Assembly (NCBI RefSeq): GCF_036924515.1 | Contig: NZ_JAZHRR010000001.1 | Span: 5,675,001 to 5,739,000 of the forward strand | Source of the DNA: Bradyrhizobium sp. AZCC 1610 | Lineage (GTDB): Bacteria > Pseudomonadota > Alphaproteobacteria > Rhizobiales > Xanthobacteraceae | DNA length: 64,000 nucleotides | Direction: 5' to 3' | Shown here: one piece after another, positions 17,892 through 25,710 of the stretch | Layout of the letters: the number at the start of each line of letters is the position of its first letter | How positions within the stretch are numbered: position 1 is the first letter of the stretch | Made by a program: the position numbers and the translations under genes | The notes under the pieces: model-generated | Databases searched by the model: none | What the model was told of the DNA's origin: nothing | Seen by the model: only the letters and a program-made list of their open reading frames with translations

Positions 17892-18055
17892 TTGGCTTTC
17901 GCAGAAGGGTGCGCTGCGTGAGGCGCAATCAGGGCCTAAGCAGCGGCGCCGTAATTGAGCACGCGTCCCTTAACTCGCCGGGGCGGTGAGGTAGTCATAT
18001 GCGTCGTGCTCATTGTCCAACACGAATGCTTGTACTGGTCCTACAGCCATCTTTC

Positions 18056-18469
18056 CTACTCCGTTAGTCGGCCGCCCGACGAAGCGGCTCTCGTGCGCCG
18101 CGTGCACTTGCACCGCTGCCATCCGCCCGATGCGTCGTCTACCAAATCGTCCCCACACGAACGACAAAACGGCAAATCGATATTGAACCGATCGAACGCG
18201 TTGGCAGTGAAGGCACGCCGGTCGGGCGATAATGTCAAACGGGTCTCGCTAACGAATGCCGGACCTTCAACAGCCCATCTAGTCAGCATGTACAACGAAC
18301 CTAGAATTTCTTGCTGCGAGAGCATTCGCTTCTGCTCCCAGTCAACCGCATTCAGCAAAAAGCTTTGCAAGCCAAGCACAGCTTGCCGCGCCCGTCTGTT
18401 ACGCTCACGTTCCAACTGTTGACGTTCGGCCGCCGTCATAGGCACGGCACGGATGCTGGGTCTTGCCAT
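18056..18469 (-). CDS. Hypothetical protein with C-terminal zinc-ribbon-like cysteines
   Basis: 137 residues starting MARPSIRAVPMTAAERQQLE, a basic N-terminus of the TAAERQ type seen in small DNA-associated proteins of plasmids and phages. A helical middle is followed by CRSCGDD and CKC, a possible zinc site. The start follows GAGAGGGAG on the minus strand. A perfect 31-bp palindrome lies 19-49 bases upstream of its start, so it may be auto-regulated and may control the divergent HNH gene. Function unknown. Confidence 0.6.
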   Translation of the reverse strand: MARPSIRAVPMTAAERQQLERERNRRARQAVLGLQSFLLNAVDWEQKRMLSQQEILGSLYMLTRWAVEGPAFVSETRLTLSPDRRAFTANAFDRFNIDLPFCRSCGDDLVDDASGGWQRCKCTRRTRAASSGGRLTE

Positions 18470-18487
18470 GATCTATTACTCCCTCTC

Positions 18488-18518
18488 ATTTCGTAGGCTA
18501 CGACGTAGCCTACGAAAT
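18488..18518. promoter_or_regulatory. Perfect 31-bp palindrome, probable operator
   Basis: Arms ATTTCGTAGGCTACG and CGTAGCCTACGAAAT flank a single central A. It sits in the leader between the divergent genes starting at 18469 (minus) and 18641 (plus). The size and perfect symmetry fit a dimeric repressor site. No T-run follows on either strand, so it is not a typical terminator. Confidence 0.65.
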
Positions 18519-18640
18519 ATCAAGGAGGTAGGCAGGAGCGAACGCGATCCCCTGTGGATAGCAAGGATACGAGAGTTCAAACCTCCCGGACGTATGGCGC
18601 TTTCGCGAGCCAAACTCAAAATAGAAATCGGGGTGACAGC

Positions 18641-19291
18641 TTGGCTAGAGATGACTTCAGCAGGTCCGTTATCGATAGATTGGCGAAAAGGGCAGGCATG
18701 AAATGCTCTTGTCCAGATTGCAGATTGCCAACCTCAGGACCAGATGGCGGCGACGGCGTCACCAATGTCGGCGTGGCGGCTCACATATCAGCGGCCTCGC
18801 CGGGAGGAGCGCGCTACGACGATACGCTCACCCCTGAGGTGCGAAGCAGCATCACCAACGGCATCTGGCTTTGTCAGACACACGCAAAGCTAATCGATGA
18901 TGATGAAATTACCTACACCTCGGCCGTTCTTCATGAATGGAAGGAGACGGCGGAGCATATGGCCGCGCTTGAGGCGCGCGGCTTTACAGTCCGCAGGGCC
19001 GCATCCTTTTGCAATTTGGAAAAACAGGCCCCAAAACTCCTCGCTGAGATGCGCAAGGATTTGAAAGAGCAGCCCTTGGTTAGGCAATTCATCGTGCTAT
19101 CGAAGAAGGTGACTTATAATCGCGGCTCAACGCCGCTCTTCTACTATTTCCATGAAGATCACGACTATTTGCTCTCGATGATGACGATCATGGAGCATGC
19201 GGGGGCGATATACGACATCGCGTTTAACTCCGTACCGCGGTACAATTTCACTGAAGAGTTTGTGTCCTATTTGATCGGAGAACCTAGCTAG
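18641..19291 (+). CDS. HNH-nuclease-like protein, candidate defence effector
   Basis: 216 residues from a TTG (MARDDFSRSVIDRLAKRAG) preceded by GGGGTGA; a GTG at 18554 would add 29 unconserved residues. The N-terminal half resembles the HNH-type domain common in bacterial conflict proteins: CSCPDC, then GVAAHISAASPGG, then NGIWLCQTHAKLID with His where relatives often have a second Cys. This part should bind a metal and cut nucleic acid. The C-terminal 90 residues (from EKQAPKLLAEM) are unrecognised and may be the sensing or partner domain. AT-richer than its neighbours. The defence role is inferred from domain and context. Confidence 0.7.
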   Translation: MARDDFSRSVIDRLAKRAGMKCSCPDCRLPTSGPDGGDGVTNVGVAAHISAASPGGARYDDTLTPEVRSSITNGIWLCQTHAKLIDDDEITYTSAVLHEWKETAEHMAALEARGFTVRRAASFCNLEKQAPKLLAEMRKDLKEQPLVRQFIVLSKKVTYNRGSTPLFYYFHEDHDYLLSMMTIMEHAGAIYDIAFNSVPRYNFTEEFVSYLIGEPS

Positions 19292-19362
19292 GAGAGTGTT
19301 CGGACGAACTCTCCGCCGCCAGCTATGGACGAAGTTGCAATTGCTTCAAGATCATCTCAGCG

Positions 19363-19435
19363 AGTAGCCCGCATGAGCGCAGCGATATGCGGGGATGGAC
19401 CATCCCCCGGATGTCGCTGCGCTCATCCGGGCTAC
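19363..19435. repeat. Repeat family R1, full copy
   Basis: Imperfect inverted repeat beginning AGTAGCCCGCATGAGCGCAG and ending CGCTCATCCGGGCTAC, able to fold into a long hairpin. Truncated copies occur at 21647-21688 and 22589-22644. This is a palindromic-element type common between genes of Bradyrhizobium (recalled). Confidence 0.8.
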
Positions 19436-19511
19436 GCTTGCTAAAAGGGGCCGCTTGTAATTCACACGCCAATGGTGCGCGGAAGTGTTGGACCGCCGGA
19501 GCTATCTCCGG

Positions 19512-19562
19512 ATTACGGTGACAGTGCACTCAACTCCGGTAAGAATTTTATGCACTGTCACC
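19512..19562. repeat. Repeat family R2, copy A
   Basis: Begins ATTACGGTGACAGTGCA and ends TGCACTGTCACC; the outer right arm (GTAAT in copies B and C) has diverged to AATAC. Arms fold around CTCAACTCCGGTAAGAATTT. Same orientation as copies B and C. Confidence 0.85.
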
Positions 19563-19615
19563 AATACCTCTCCAATTCCCTCGCCATGCGAGCGTAGACA
19601 ACAAATAACCGTTGC

Positions 19616-20812
19616 CTACCAATCCATATTGGCGGCATTGTCCATTTGACCGGCGAGATGGCCTGCGAACAACGTCATATCTTCGATTGACGTCATTGCC
19701 CTTCCGTAGGTGCCGTCGTGCGTCATTGTCAGGATAAGCGGCAGCTCGTACTTCTGAATATAAATTTTGGCTGGCGCACGAGGCCCCTCCCACAGATGCG
19801 CGATGAATTCCTCGATCGTCTGCAATGCAGATTGTAGATCGAAAGCGCTGGGCTGCCCGAGTGCAAATCTGCGGCTGCCTATCGGGTCCGGCAGCAGCAC
19901 GGGTACAGCACCGGCAGACGAATGGAAACGGAATGCTTCGCCTTGCTTTCCGAATGAGCCGTGCGCGACAAAATTTCTCAATTCTTTGCGTACTATGAGT
20001 AGTTCATCGTAGAGTCTTTTCGAACGTTCGTCCGATAGATCAAAGGCGAGCTTGAACTTCGTCGGCCAGTTGGCTTCCGCGGCACGCGTAACCTCATTTG
20101 CGCTCGTTAGCTTGCCACGCAGGATGCCGATATGGATAAAGACGTGTTCGGTCCAACTAAAAAATGCTTCGATAGCCGAAAGGCCGAGCCATCTTGCCTC
20201 CGTGCGAAGGCGGTAGGCCGGAAAGGAGATTGTTTGCCAATCTCCGCCGCTCTCTGCCTTACCCGTCTTGACAACCCGTTCATCTTTCCGGGTTTCAGCC
20301 TCGTTCTCTTTCAGGCGATAACTATCGCGCAGGAATTCGAACCGGTCAAAAAGCGAGATGCTTTTATTGGTCACATTGACAGTGGACTCGTCGATTGCCT
20401 TAGCGGCTAACCAATCGAAAAACGGCCGTGCCGCTTTCACAGCCTTGTGGATGTGATTGACGATTTGCTGCGCACCCGCCTCGTCTTTCTCGATGTCTGC
20501 AGCGAAAACACCGACGCCAAACTTCCGGTGCTCGATCAGAAAGGCGCGCCCGTTGAACTCGATTGGGATCGACCACGCCAATTTCTCGAATCTTCCTAGA
20601 TCGCGATAGTCGAGAAGGTCGACCAGAACGAAGTAGACGAGGTGGGGGGCCGGGAGATTACGGCCTGCATCAGTCCGCTTGGCGTTGAATAGAAAATGTT
20701 TATCGGCTGGAGTACTTGCCGTTGCAGGTTTTACGGAACCAAGTGCGCGGCGCGCGGCCTCGCGTATAGGTTCAAGTTCAGAAGGAAAATCGGTACGGAG
20801 CTTTTGCGGCAT
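19616..20812 (-). CDS. Hypothetical protein with a HEPN-type RNFVAH motif
   Basis: 398 residues, ATG start with weak Shine-Dalgarno. The N-terminal 150 residues look alpha/beta and soluble (HLVYFVLVDLLDYRDLGRFE, then IPIEFNGRAFLIEHRK). The C-terminal half has a hydrophobic helix (LSAIEAFFSWTEHVFIHIGI, residues 211-230) and then RKELRNFVAHG with R279, N280 and H284. This order matches the HEPN layout, whose RNxxxH motif forms an RNase site in many toxins and defence proteins. No named family is recognised. It is AT-richer than core genes and lies between repeats. HEPN membership is inferred from a short motif. Confidence 0.65.
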   Translation of the reverse strand: MPQKLRTDFPSELEPIREAARRALGSVKPATASTPADKHFLFNAKRTDAGRNLPAPHLVYFVLVDLLDYRDLGRFEKLAWSIPIEFNGRAFLIEHRKFGVGVFAADIEKDEAGAQQIVNHIHKAVKAARPFFDWLAAKAIDESTVNVTNKSISLFDRFEFLRDSYRLKENEAETRKDERVVKTGKAESGGDWQTISFPAYRLRTEARWLGLSAIEAFFSWTEHVFIHIGILRGKLTSANEVTRAAEANWPTKFKLAFDLSDERSKRLYDELLIVRKELRNFVAHGSFGKQGEAFRFHSSAGAVPVLLPDPIGSRRFALGQPSAFDLQSALQTIEEFIAHLWEGPRAPAKIYIQKYELPLILTMTHDGTYGRAMTSIEDMTLFAGHLAGQMDNAANMDW

Positions 20813-20886
20813 GGGAATAATATATAGACTACAAGGTCATCCTTGACTGTAGAAAGGCACCTTTTACACCGATTTGGCATCGGTGA

Positions 20887-21474
20887 TTATGCCATTGGCC
20901 TAAATGTCGCTGAAGCGCGAGGATTTATGCCGGTCCGGTCTGTGACCAGGTTGATAAAGTCGAGCGCAGTCCCGTAGAATTTCTTAGCATTCTCAGGATC
21001 GGCCATTCTCGTGTATTCGAGACGCCTCTTCTTCTCGTGCAGCTTGCCGGGAGCACTTCTCGTGTTCTCGATCTCGGTAGGTTCGATTTCGTAAGGCGAT
21101 GCGTGTGTCACCAGATTACGCCATTCCTGCATCTGCCCGACATGCTGGAACAGGCCATTACCTTTATCGATCCCGATACCAGCAGCGGACATCAGCATTT
21201 CCATCTTGTCCCAGAAGCGCCGCGCATTGCGATAACGCAGGAAGTCGAAATCTGAGAAGCGCTCGTGCGAGGGCATCGAGAAAGCGACCGATGCCGAAAA
21301 GCTCTCGATTGCAGCGAAAGATAGAACCATCCCTCCGGTAAAGAAGGAAAAGCCCATCGATAAGGTACCAGCCCTTGGCTGCTTGTCTGCTATCAAGCCC
21401 GCTTTGATCAGTTCGGCGGCGGCATGAAGCGTCAGATCCCAATCGTGGTTCTGCGCAGAATATTCGTATATCAA
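20887..21474 (-). CDS. Hypothetical protein with a HEPN-type RNLVTH motif
   Basis: 195 residues from a TTG at 21474 that follows GGAAAGGAAG; an in-frame ATG at 21573 would add 33 arginine-rich residues and is less likely. A hydrophobic helix (MVLSFAAIESFSASVAFSM) is followed by a charged region and QEWRNLVTHASPYE, with R119, N120 and H124. The pattern (first helix with AxE, then RNxxxH about 60 residues later) is typical of HEPN proteins. It lies 74 bases upstream of the previous gene on the same strand, and the pair is probably co-transcribed. Not related in sequence to that gene outside the motif. Confidence 0.62.
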   Translation of the reverse strand: MIYEYSAQNHDWDLTLHAAAELIKAGLIADKQPRAGTLSMGFSFFTGGMVLSFAAIESFSASVAFSMPSHERFSDFDFLRYRNARRFWDKMEMLMSAAGIGIDKGNGLFQHVGQMQEWRNLVTHASPYEIEPTEIENTRSAPGKLHEKKRRLEYTRMADPENAKKFYGTALDFINLVTDRTGINPRASATFRPMA

Positions 21475-21646
21475 GTCGCTTCCTTTCCTTTGGAGGCTTC
21501 GGTCGTGCTGCCAGCCCGAACGCATCGACAACGCATCGCAATGAAATCTACCCATCGCGCGGAGTGAGTTCATGTCCCCGGACTAGATAATCCCTCGCAT
21601 TGCTCGGGCGGCTTCACCTCCAAGGGGCCTCACGCCCCTCGCAGCA

Positions 21647-21688
21647 AGTAGCCCGCATGAGCGCAGCGATATGCGGGGATGGACCATT
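21647..21688. repeat. Repeat family R1, left-half copy
   Basis: Matches the first 42 bases of the 19363-19435 copy (AGTAGCCCGCATGAGCGCAG and onward) and stops at GGACCATT, after which the sequence is unrelated. Confidence 0.75.
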
Positions 21689-21765
21689 GTACCACCCCTG
21701 TGAGGTGGGGATGAAAGGGGGTGTGGATAGCCTTACCGAGCAATCAACGGTAGTATCGGCAGATT

Positions 21766-22572
21766 TTGACTGCGGTGGGGGTGAATTTGGTTCAGCTTGC
21801 CCAGACGTACATTCATTTGAAGCCATACAAGGTCGGCCAAAAACGCTTAAACAGTCTCGGTCGTCGTGCAGAGAAGATCGCGGTTAAGGCGGCGCTGGAC
21901 ATTTACGGCGGCGGCGTCACCGTCGATGTCCGGCTCGAAGAAGGGTCGCTGAAGACGTGGGTGTCTGTGGCAGGTGTGCTCACGGTTTACGGCGCGATCG
22001 CAGACTACAAGGGCTTTAAGGAAAGCATTCAGGAAATGTGCAAGGACGCCCGCGAATATAGCGTGGACGTGTGCGGCGCATTTACCGAGGCTGCCAAGGT
22101 CAATAAGGGCCAGGTCTACCGGGTCGAGCGGCGACTAAAGACACCCGGTAAGATCAACCGGGCGTTCAAGAAGATCGAACAGCTCGATAAGGCAGCCGAG
22201 TCCATGGGGATCGACAAGCTGCAAGCCCAGCTCAAGGACGTTCAAGACGATCTGCAGGAAATTTCTACGGAGCTCTCCGAAGAGGATCGGAAGAAAATGC
22301 GGCAGGCACTGATCTTCGAGAACCTGCCCATGCTGCGTGAGCGGCCGCCGAACTCGCGGCGGGTGGAGCCCGCGAAGGTCGCCAGAAAGCCCGACGAGGA
22401 AGAGCCGCTGTTGCTCGACGTTGAGCCAAGCATGGATCCTGGGAAGGTCCAGCACGAGGAGGAGCGGATGGTCTACCACCGGAAGATTCATGTGCCGCCG
22501 CGACCAAAAGGCCGGCGGCGGCTGACTGAACTAGTGAGGTCGATGGAAGCCATCGAACACGACAAATCGTGA
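21766..22572 (+). CDS. Hypothetical protein with coiled-coil region
   Basis: Up to 268 residues; TTG at 21766 and GTG at 21775 or 21781 are all possible starts and none has a strong ribosome-binding site. Residues 30-75 contain a strand-rich segment (GGGVTVDVRLEEGSLKTWVS) leading to a hydrophobic stretch (VAGVLTVYGAIADYKGF). Then comes a long polar helical or coiled-coil region (RAFKKIEQLDKAAESMGIDK and onward), and finally a basic, proline-rich tail. Not recognised. It sits between repeat copies with the HEPN-like pair, so it may belong to the same accessory module. Confidence 0.6.
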   Translation: MTAVGVNLVQLAQTYIHLKPYKVGQKRLNSLGRRAEKIAVKAALDIYGGGVTVDVRLEEGSLKTWVSVAGVLTVYGAIADYKGFKESIQEMCKDAREYSVDVCGAFTEAAKVNKGQVYRVERRLKTPGKINRAFKKIEQLDKAAESMGIDKLQAQLKDVQDDLQEISTELSEEDRKKMRQALIFENLPMLRERPPNSRRVEPAKVARKPDEEEPLLLDVEPSMDPGKVQHEEERMVYHRKIHVPPRPKGRRRLTELVRSMEAIEHDKS

Positions 22573-22588
22573 AGCTTAAATTGCAGCG

Positions 22589-22644
22589 AGTAGCCCGCAT
22601 GAGCGCAGCGATATGCGAGGATGGACCATTCCCGGATGTCGCTG
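22589..22644. repeat. Repeat family R1, copy truncated by R2
   Basis: Follows the full R1 copy up to GATGTCGCTG and then changes within two bases into R2 copy B, so the right arm of R1 is lost at the junction. Confidence 0.8.
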
Positions 22645-22646
22645 GG

Positions 22647-22704
22647 ATTACGGTGACAGTGCACTCAAATTCCGGGTAAGAATTTTATGCACTGTCACCG
22701 TAAT
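22647..22704. repeat. Repeat family R2, copy B
   Basis: 58 bases with perfect 17-bp arms ATTACGGTGACAGTGCA and TGCACTGTCACCGTAAT around a loop containing CTCAAATTCCGGGTAAG. Left border of the methyltransferase module. Confidence 0.88.
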
Positions 22705-22727
22705 TCGGGCCCAGAACTCTGTGTGCC

Positions 22728-23354
22728 TCATGCCCGACTCGCCCGAACGCTCAGCCACCGATCATCCGGCCTTCCGATGCACCGACGTACGTCGCTGACG
22801 ATCCAGCCGGAGTCTGTGAGTGCGGACCGCAGGGCGGGCTCGCGCCAGTACGTCTCGACGTACCGCCGAGGCGCCGACGCGCTGCCGTGTGTGGACACAT
22901 CCTCGCCATCGCCCTCTCTAACCGAGGCGTGCAGTCGGCCACCGGTCCGGGTCGCCTCGGCAAGCCGTCCAAGCACCGTGCCGAAATCCTCGCGCGCGAC
23001 GTGAATTAGGCAGGCACAGGCCCAGATCCCGTCGTACGGCGTGCCGGGACGCTGCGGGTCGGTCAGGTCTTCGGTCAGCGGGTCCAGCAGGTCGGCCTCG
23101 AAGCCACTCTCGCGAAGCAGTTCGATGAAACCCTTCGAGATGTCGGTGCGCCGGACGCTCATCCCCCGCTTCTCGAGCTCTAGTGCATCTCGCCCGCCAC
23201 CGCTTCCGATCTCCAGCACCCTGCCCGAGCCACCCAGCTCGGTCACGAACGCATCGATCTCTGTCGCGACCCATTCGGGCATCGCCGCGGCCTCCGCGGC
23301 GTACTCCGCCGCGACCGCGTCATAGGACAGCACGGTGTCCCGGTCGGTGCTCAT
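22728..23354 (-). CDS. SAM-dependent class I methyltransferase, probably acquired
   Basis: 208 residues from the ATG at 23354, which follows GAGAGGAG; the open frame upstream is arginine-rich. Motif I is VLEIGSGGGRDALELEKRG, followed by an acidic strand-2 end (VRRTDIS) and a motif near YDGIWACACLIHV. It should be a soluble small-molecule methyltransferase; the acceptor is unknown. The gene is flanked closely by R2 copies B and C in the same orientation, and its very GC-rich, Ser/Asp/Ala-biased coding recalls actinobacterial homologues, which suggests lateral transfer. Confidence 0.85.
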   Translation of the reverse strand: MSTDRDTVLSYDAVAAEYAAEAAAMPEWVATEIDAFVTELGGSGRVLEIGSGGGRDALELEKRGMSVRRTDISKGFIELLRESGFEADLLDPLTEDLTDPQRPGTPYDGIWACACLIHVAREDFGTVLGRLAEATRTGGRLHASVREGDGEDVSTHGSASAPRRYVETYWREPALRSALTDSGWIVSDVRRCIGRPDDRWLSVRASRA

Positions 23355-23479
23355 GCCTGCGCTCCTCTCGATCTCGAACCTACGGCGGCCGCCAACGTGC
23401 CAACCGCGAACATGCCCGCGAATACGTTCAGCCGATGCGTGCGGATCCCTGCGGGGAGCGATCAGCAATGTAGTCCAGG

Positions 23480-23535
23480 ATTACGGTGACAGTGCACTCA
23501 ACTCCGGTAAGAATTTTATGCACTGTCACCGTAAT
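23480..23535. repeat. Repeat family R2, copy C
   Basis: 56 bases with the same 17-bp arms as copy B and the loop variant of copy A (CTCAACTCCGGTAAG). Right border of the methyltransferase module. Confidence 0.88.
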
Positions 23536-23835
23536 ACCAGGTCATCGAGGGGCATTCACTCCAATACCGGCCGGCAGTCCGGCTCTTCATGCAATATCTA
23601 GCACAACGTGCAGCGGACTGCGCGCCGATGTGCGGGAGGTGTCGGTCGAACGCGCATCAGCATTCTCGGGATGTTCTCAGGGACCGCTTTCTCGCCCCCG
23701 TCGTCGGCGCGATGCGCAGGATTGTCGCCCATGTGGCGCGCCGGCACCGGGCCGCCGCTATGACCCCACGATTTCGCCATACGCATCGTGTTGTTCGTCC
23801 GCACGACCCTTCCCGTCAGGCTAGCCTTCGGAAAC
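23536..23835. other. Intergenic region, no gene recognised
   Basis: About 300 bases after repeat R2 copy C. Open frames on both strands are arginine- or histidine-rich and look like noise. Confidence 0.4.
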
Positions 23836-25023
23836 ATGGACATGGGCGGTGATTTCATTGGCCGCTGGCGTGGTGCGGGTAGCGGCAGGAGAACGGCATG
23901 GCAAGCGAAACCCGGACGGTACAGCGCGAAGGTGCTTGCTTGCGGCTCATTGCTGCTCTCGTGTGTCATCGTCGCTGGCATGGCGACGCAAGCGGCATTG
24001 GCGGAAATAGCCGCGCCGGCCGCGACACGCGTCGCTGATAACGAAAAAGAGCAGGGTGGGCCTGGCGTCGCGCAAGCATCCCACACGCAGAAGTCGGAAC
24101 CCGAAACAGTCCTGCGACAGCCTGAGGTGCAGAAGCCAGCGCCGGAAGCTGCCGTTCAAATGCCGGAAGCACGGAAATCGAGCCACGAGGCCAAGGATTT
24201 ACCTGTACCACAGCTCGTCTTGCCGGACGATCTGGCGAAGAAGATCGGCCAGAAGATCTGGCTGAATGAAACAGACGGAAAACGTGATGCGATCACGTCA
24301 TGGAATGCGCACGAGGAATTTGCTTCCCTGGGCATCGGTCATTGCATCTGGTTTCCTGTCGGCAAATGGTTGCCTTTCGAGGAGAGCTTTCCGGCCCTGC
24401 TCGAATTCATGCGCAAGAAGAACGTGCGTTTGCCCGCCTGGCTGGACCAGACGCAAATTCCGGCCAACCCGTGGACAAGCCGGGCCGAGTTCAGGAAGAA
24501 CTCCAACTCACCGCAGATGAAAGAGTTGAGGCAGTTTCTGCTCGACACCGTGGCGGAGCAGACGCAATTCATGGTGGCGCGGGCGCAAGGTGCGATGGAG
24601 AAGATCCTCAAGACGACGCCCGACGGCACGGAGCGCGAACATATCGTCATCCAGTTCACGCGCGTCATTCGCGCCTCCGAGAATTTTTATCCGCTGATCG
24701 ACTACATCAACTTCAAGGGCGAGGGCACCAACCCGAACGAAGCCGCCATGGACAGGGAGACCGGGCGGCGGCAGGGTTGGGGTCTCAAGCAGGTGCTGCT
24801 CAGGATGAACGGTGATACCAGCGATCCGAAGGCCGTGCGCGCCGAATTCGCCGATGCGGCGCAGTTCGTCCTGCAGCAGAGGGTTCGCAACCTTCCATCC
24901 AACCGTGTCTTCGAGGTCGGCTGGCTGCGCCGCGTCGCGACCTACCGCCGCCCGATCGCGGATCCGGAATCGAGCCCCCAACGTGCTCTGAGGAAATCGT
25001 TGCGAGTGACGGCGGCTCAATAG
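23836..25023 (+). CDS. Hypothetical exported protein
   Basis: 395 residues from the ATG at 23836 (an in-frame ATG at 23788 is possible). A basic start and hydrophobic segment (VLACGSLLLSCVIVAGMATQ) predict export or anchoring. A low-complexity Pro/Glu/Gln linker (residues about 60-120) leads to a conserved-looking globular domain: KIWLNETDGKRDAITSWNAH, FASLGIGHCIWFPVGKW, YPLIDYINFKGEGTNP and VGWLRRVATYRRPI. The domain is recalled as widespread in alpha- and gammaproteobacteria without assigned function. A wall-associated or hydrolytic role is possible but unsupported. Confidence 0.75.
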   Translation: MDMGGDFIGRWRGAGSGRRTAWQAKPGRYSAKVLACGSLLLSCVIVAGMATQAALAEIAAPAATRVADNEKEQGGPGVAQASHTQKSEPETVLRQPEVQKPAPEAAVQMPEARKSSHEAKDLPVPQLVLPDDLAKKIGQKIWLNETDGKRDAITSWNAHEEFASLGIGHCIWFPVGKWLPFEESFPALLEFMRKKNVRLPAWLDQTQIPANPWTSRAEFRKNSNSPQMKELRQFLLDTVAEQTQFMVARAQGAMEKILKTTPDGTEREHIVIQFTRVIRASENFYPLIDYINFKGEGTNPNEAAMDRETGRRQGWGLKQVLLRMNGDTSDPKAVRAEFADAAQFVLQQRVRNLPSNRVFEVGWLRRVATYRRPIADPESSPQRALRKSLRVTAAQ

Positions 25024-25710
25024 CTTTCCTATGAAGGGGACAGTTGCCGTTTTTGCGTATGCGTGAGGCTGCTTGTCCCGCGACGTTCGTCAGGCAATCG
25101 CGGGTTGCGCCTCGCTGACGTCAGCCTTTGGCCCTCTTCGCCATCACCTTCTCATAAGCCGCCTGCAGCCGTTCGCCTACGCTGGCGGTGCATTTTGCCA
25201 ACGCGTTTGTCCCGAACCTGTTCACCGAGGTAGGCAAGCAGCCGGTGCAGGCGCGCGCTGCCGTCCAGGGTCTTGCCCTTCCATATGGAGGGCCGATACC
25301 GATGCGCGTGCTTACCGCGATCGTCGCGGGCCAAACGCGGTCTGAAGTTCCTCATTTCGTCCGTACGTGGCACCGGGATTATGACTAATGTGCTCGGGCC
25401 GAGTGTGGCGAACCCGCTGCCCAACCTGCTGGAGGAACTGGACAGATCTGGGCGCTTTGTTCTCTATAAAATTCACCGCACGCCCTAGCCTGGTAAGGTC
25501 AATCGGAACCAGACCGTCCAACTTCGCCGTCAGCTGCCCTAAATATTGGCCGTCGACGCGGCACGAGGGTTGCCGTGTCTCTTTTGCCCAGTCGGCCGGG
25601 AGTACCGTACGAAAACGCTTCAGAAGGATCCGTCCTTATCGGTCGCGACAAGGCCACCTTAACCATCGGTGTTGTAGGCTTCCGCCCGTTCGACGGAGTG
25701 GACCTCTCAA
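25024..25710. other. Gene-poor region, possible decayed coding sequence on the minus strand
   Basis: Nearly 690 bases without a recognisable intact gene. On the minus strand, 25152-25330 shows plausible coding (LHRLLAYLGEQVRDK), and shifting frame near 25190 continues as LQAAYEKVMAKRAKG and a stop. This could be a frameshifted remnant, but no family was identified. Confidence 0.35.

Noticed and set aside
19363..23535. CRISPR array
   Set aside because: Repeats are few, hundreds to thousands of bases apart and palindromic, with no regular spacers and no cas genes.
22647..23535. Integron attC sites flanking a cassette
   Set aside because: Arms are perfect inverted repeats without the RYYYAAC/GTTRRRY boxes, and no integron integrase is present.
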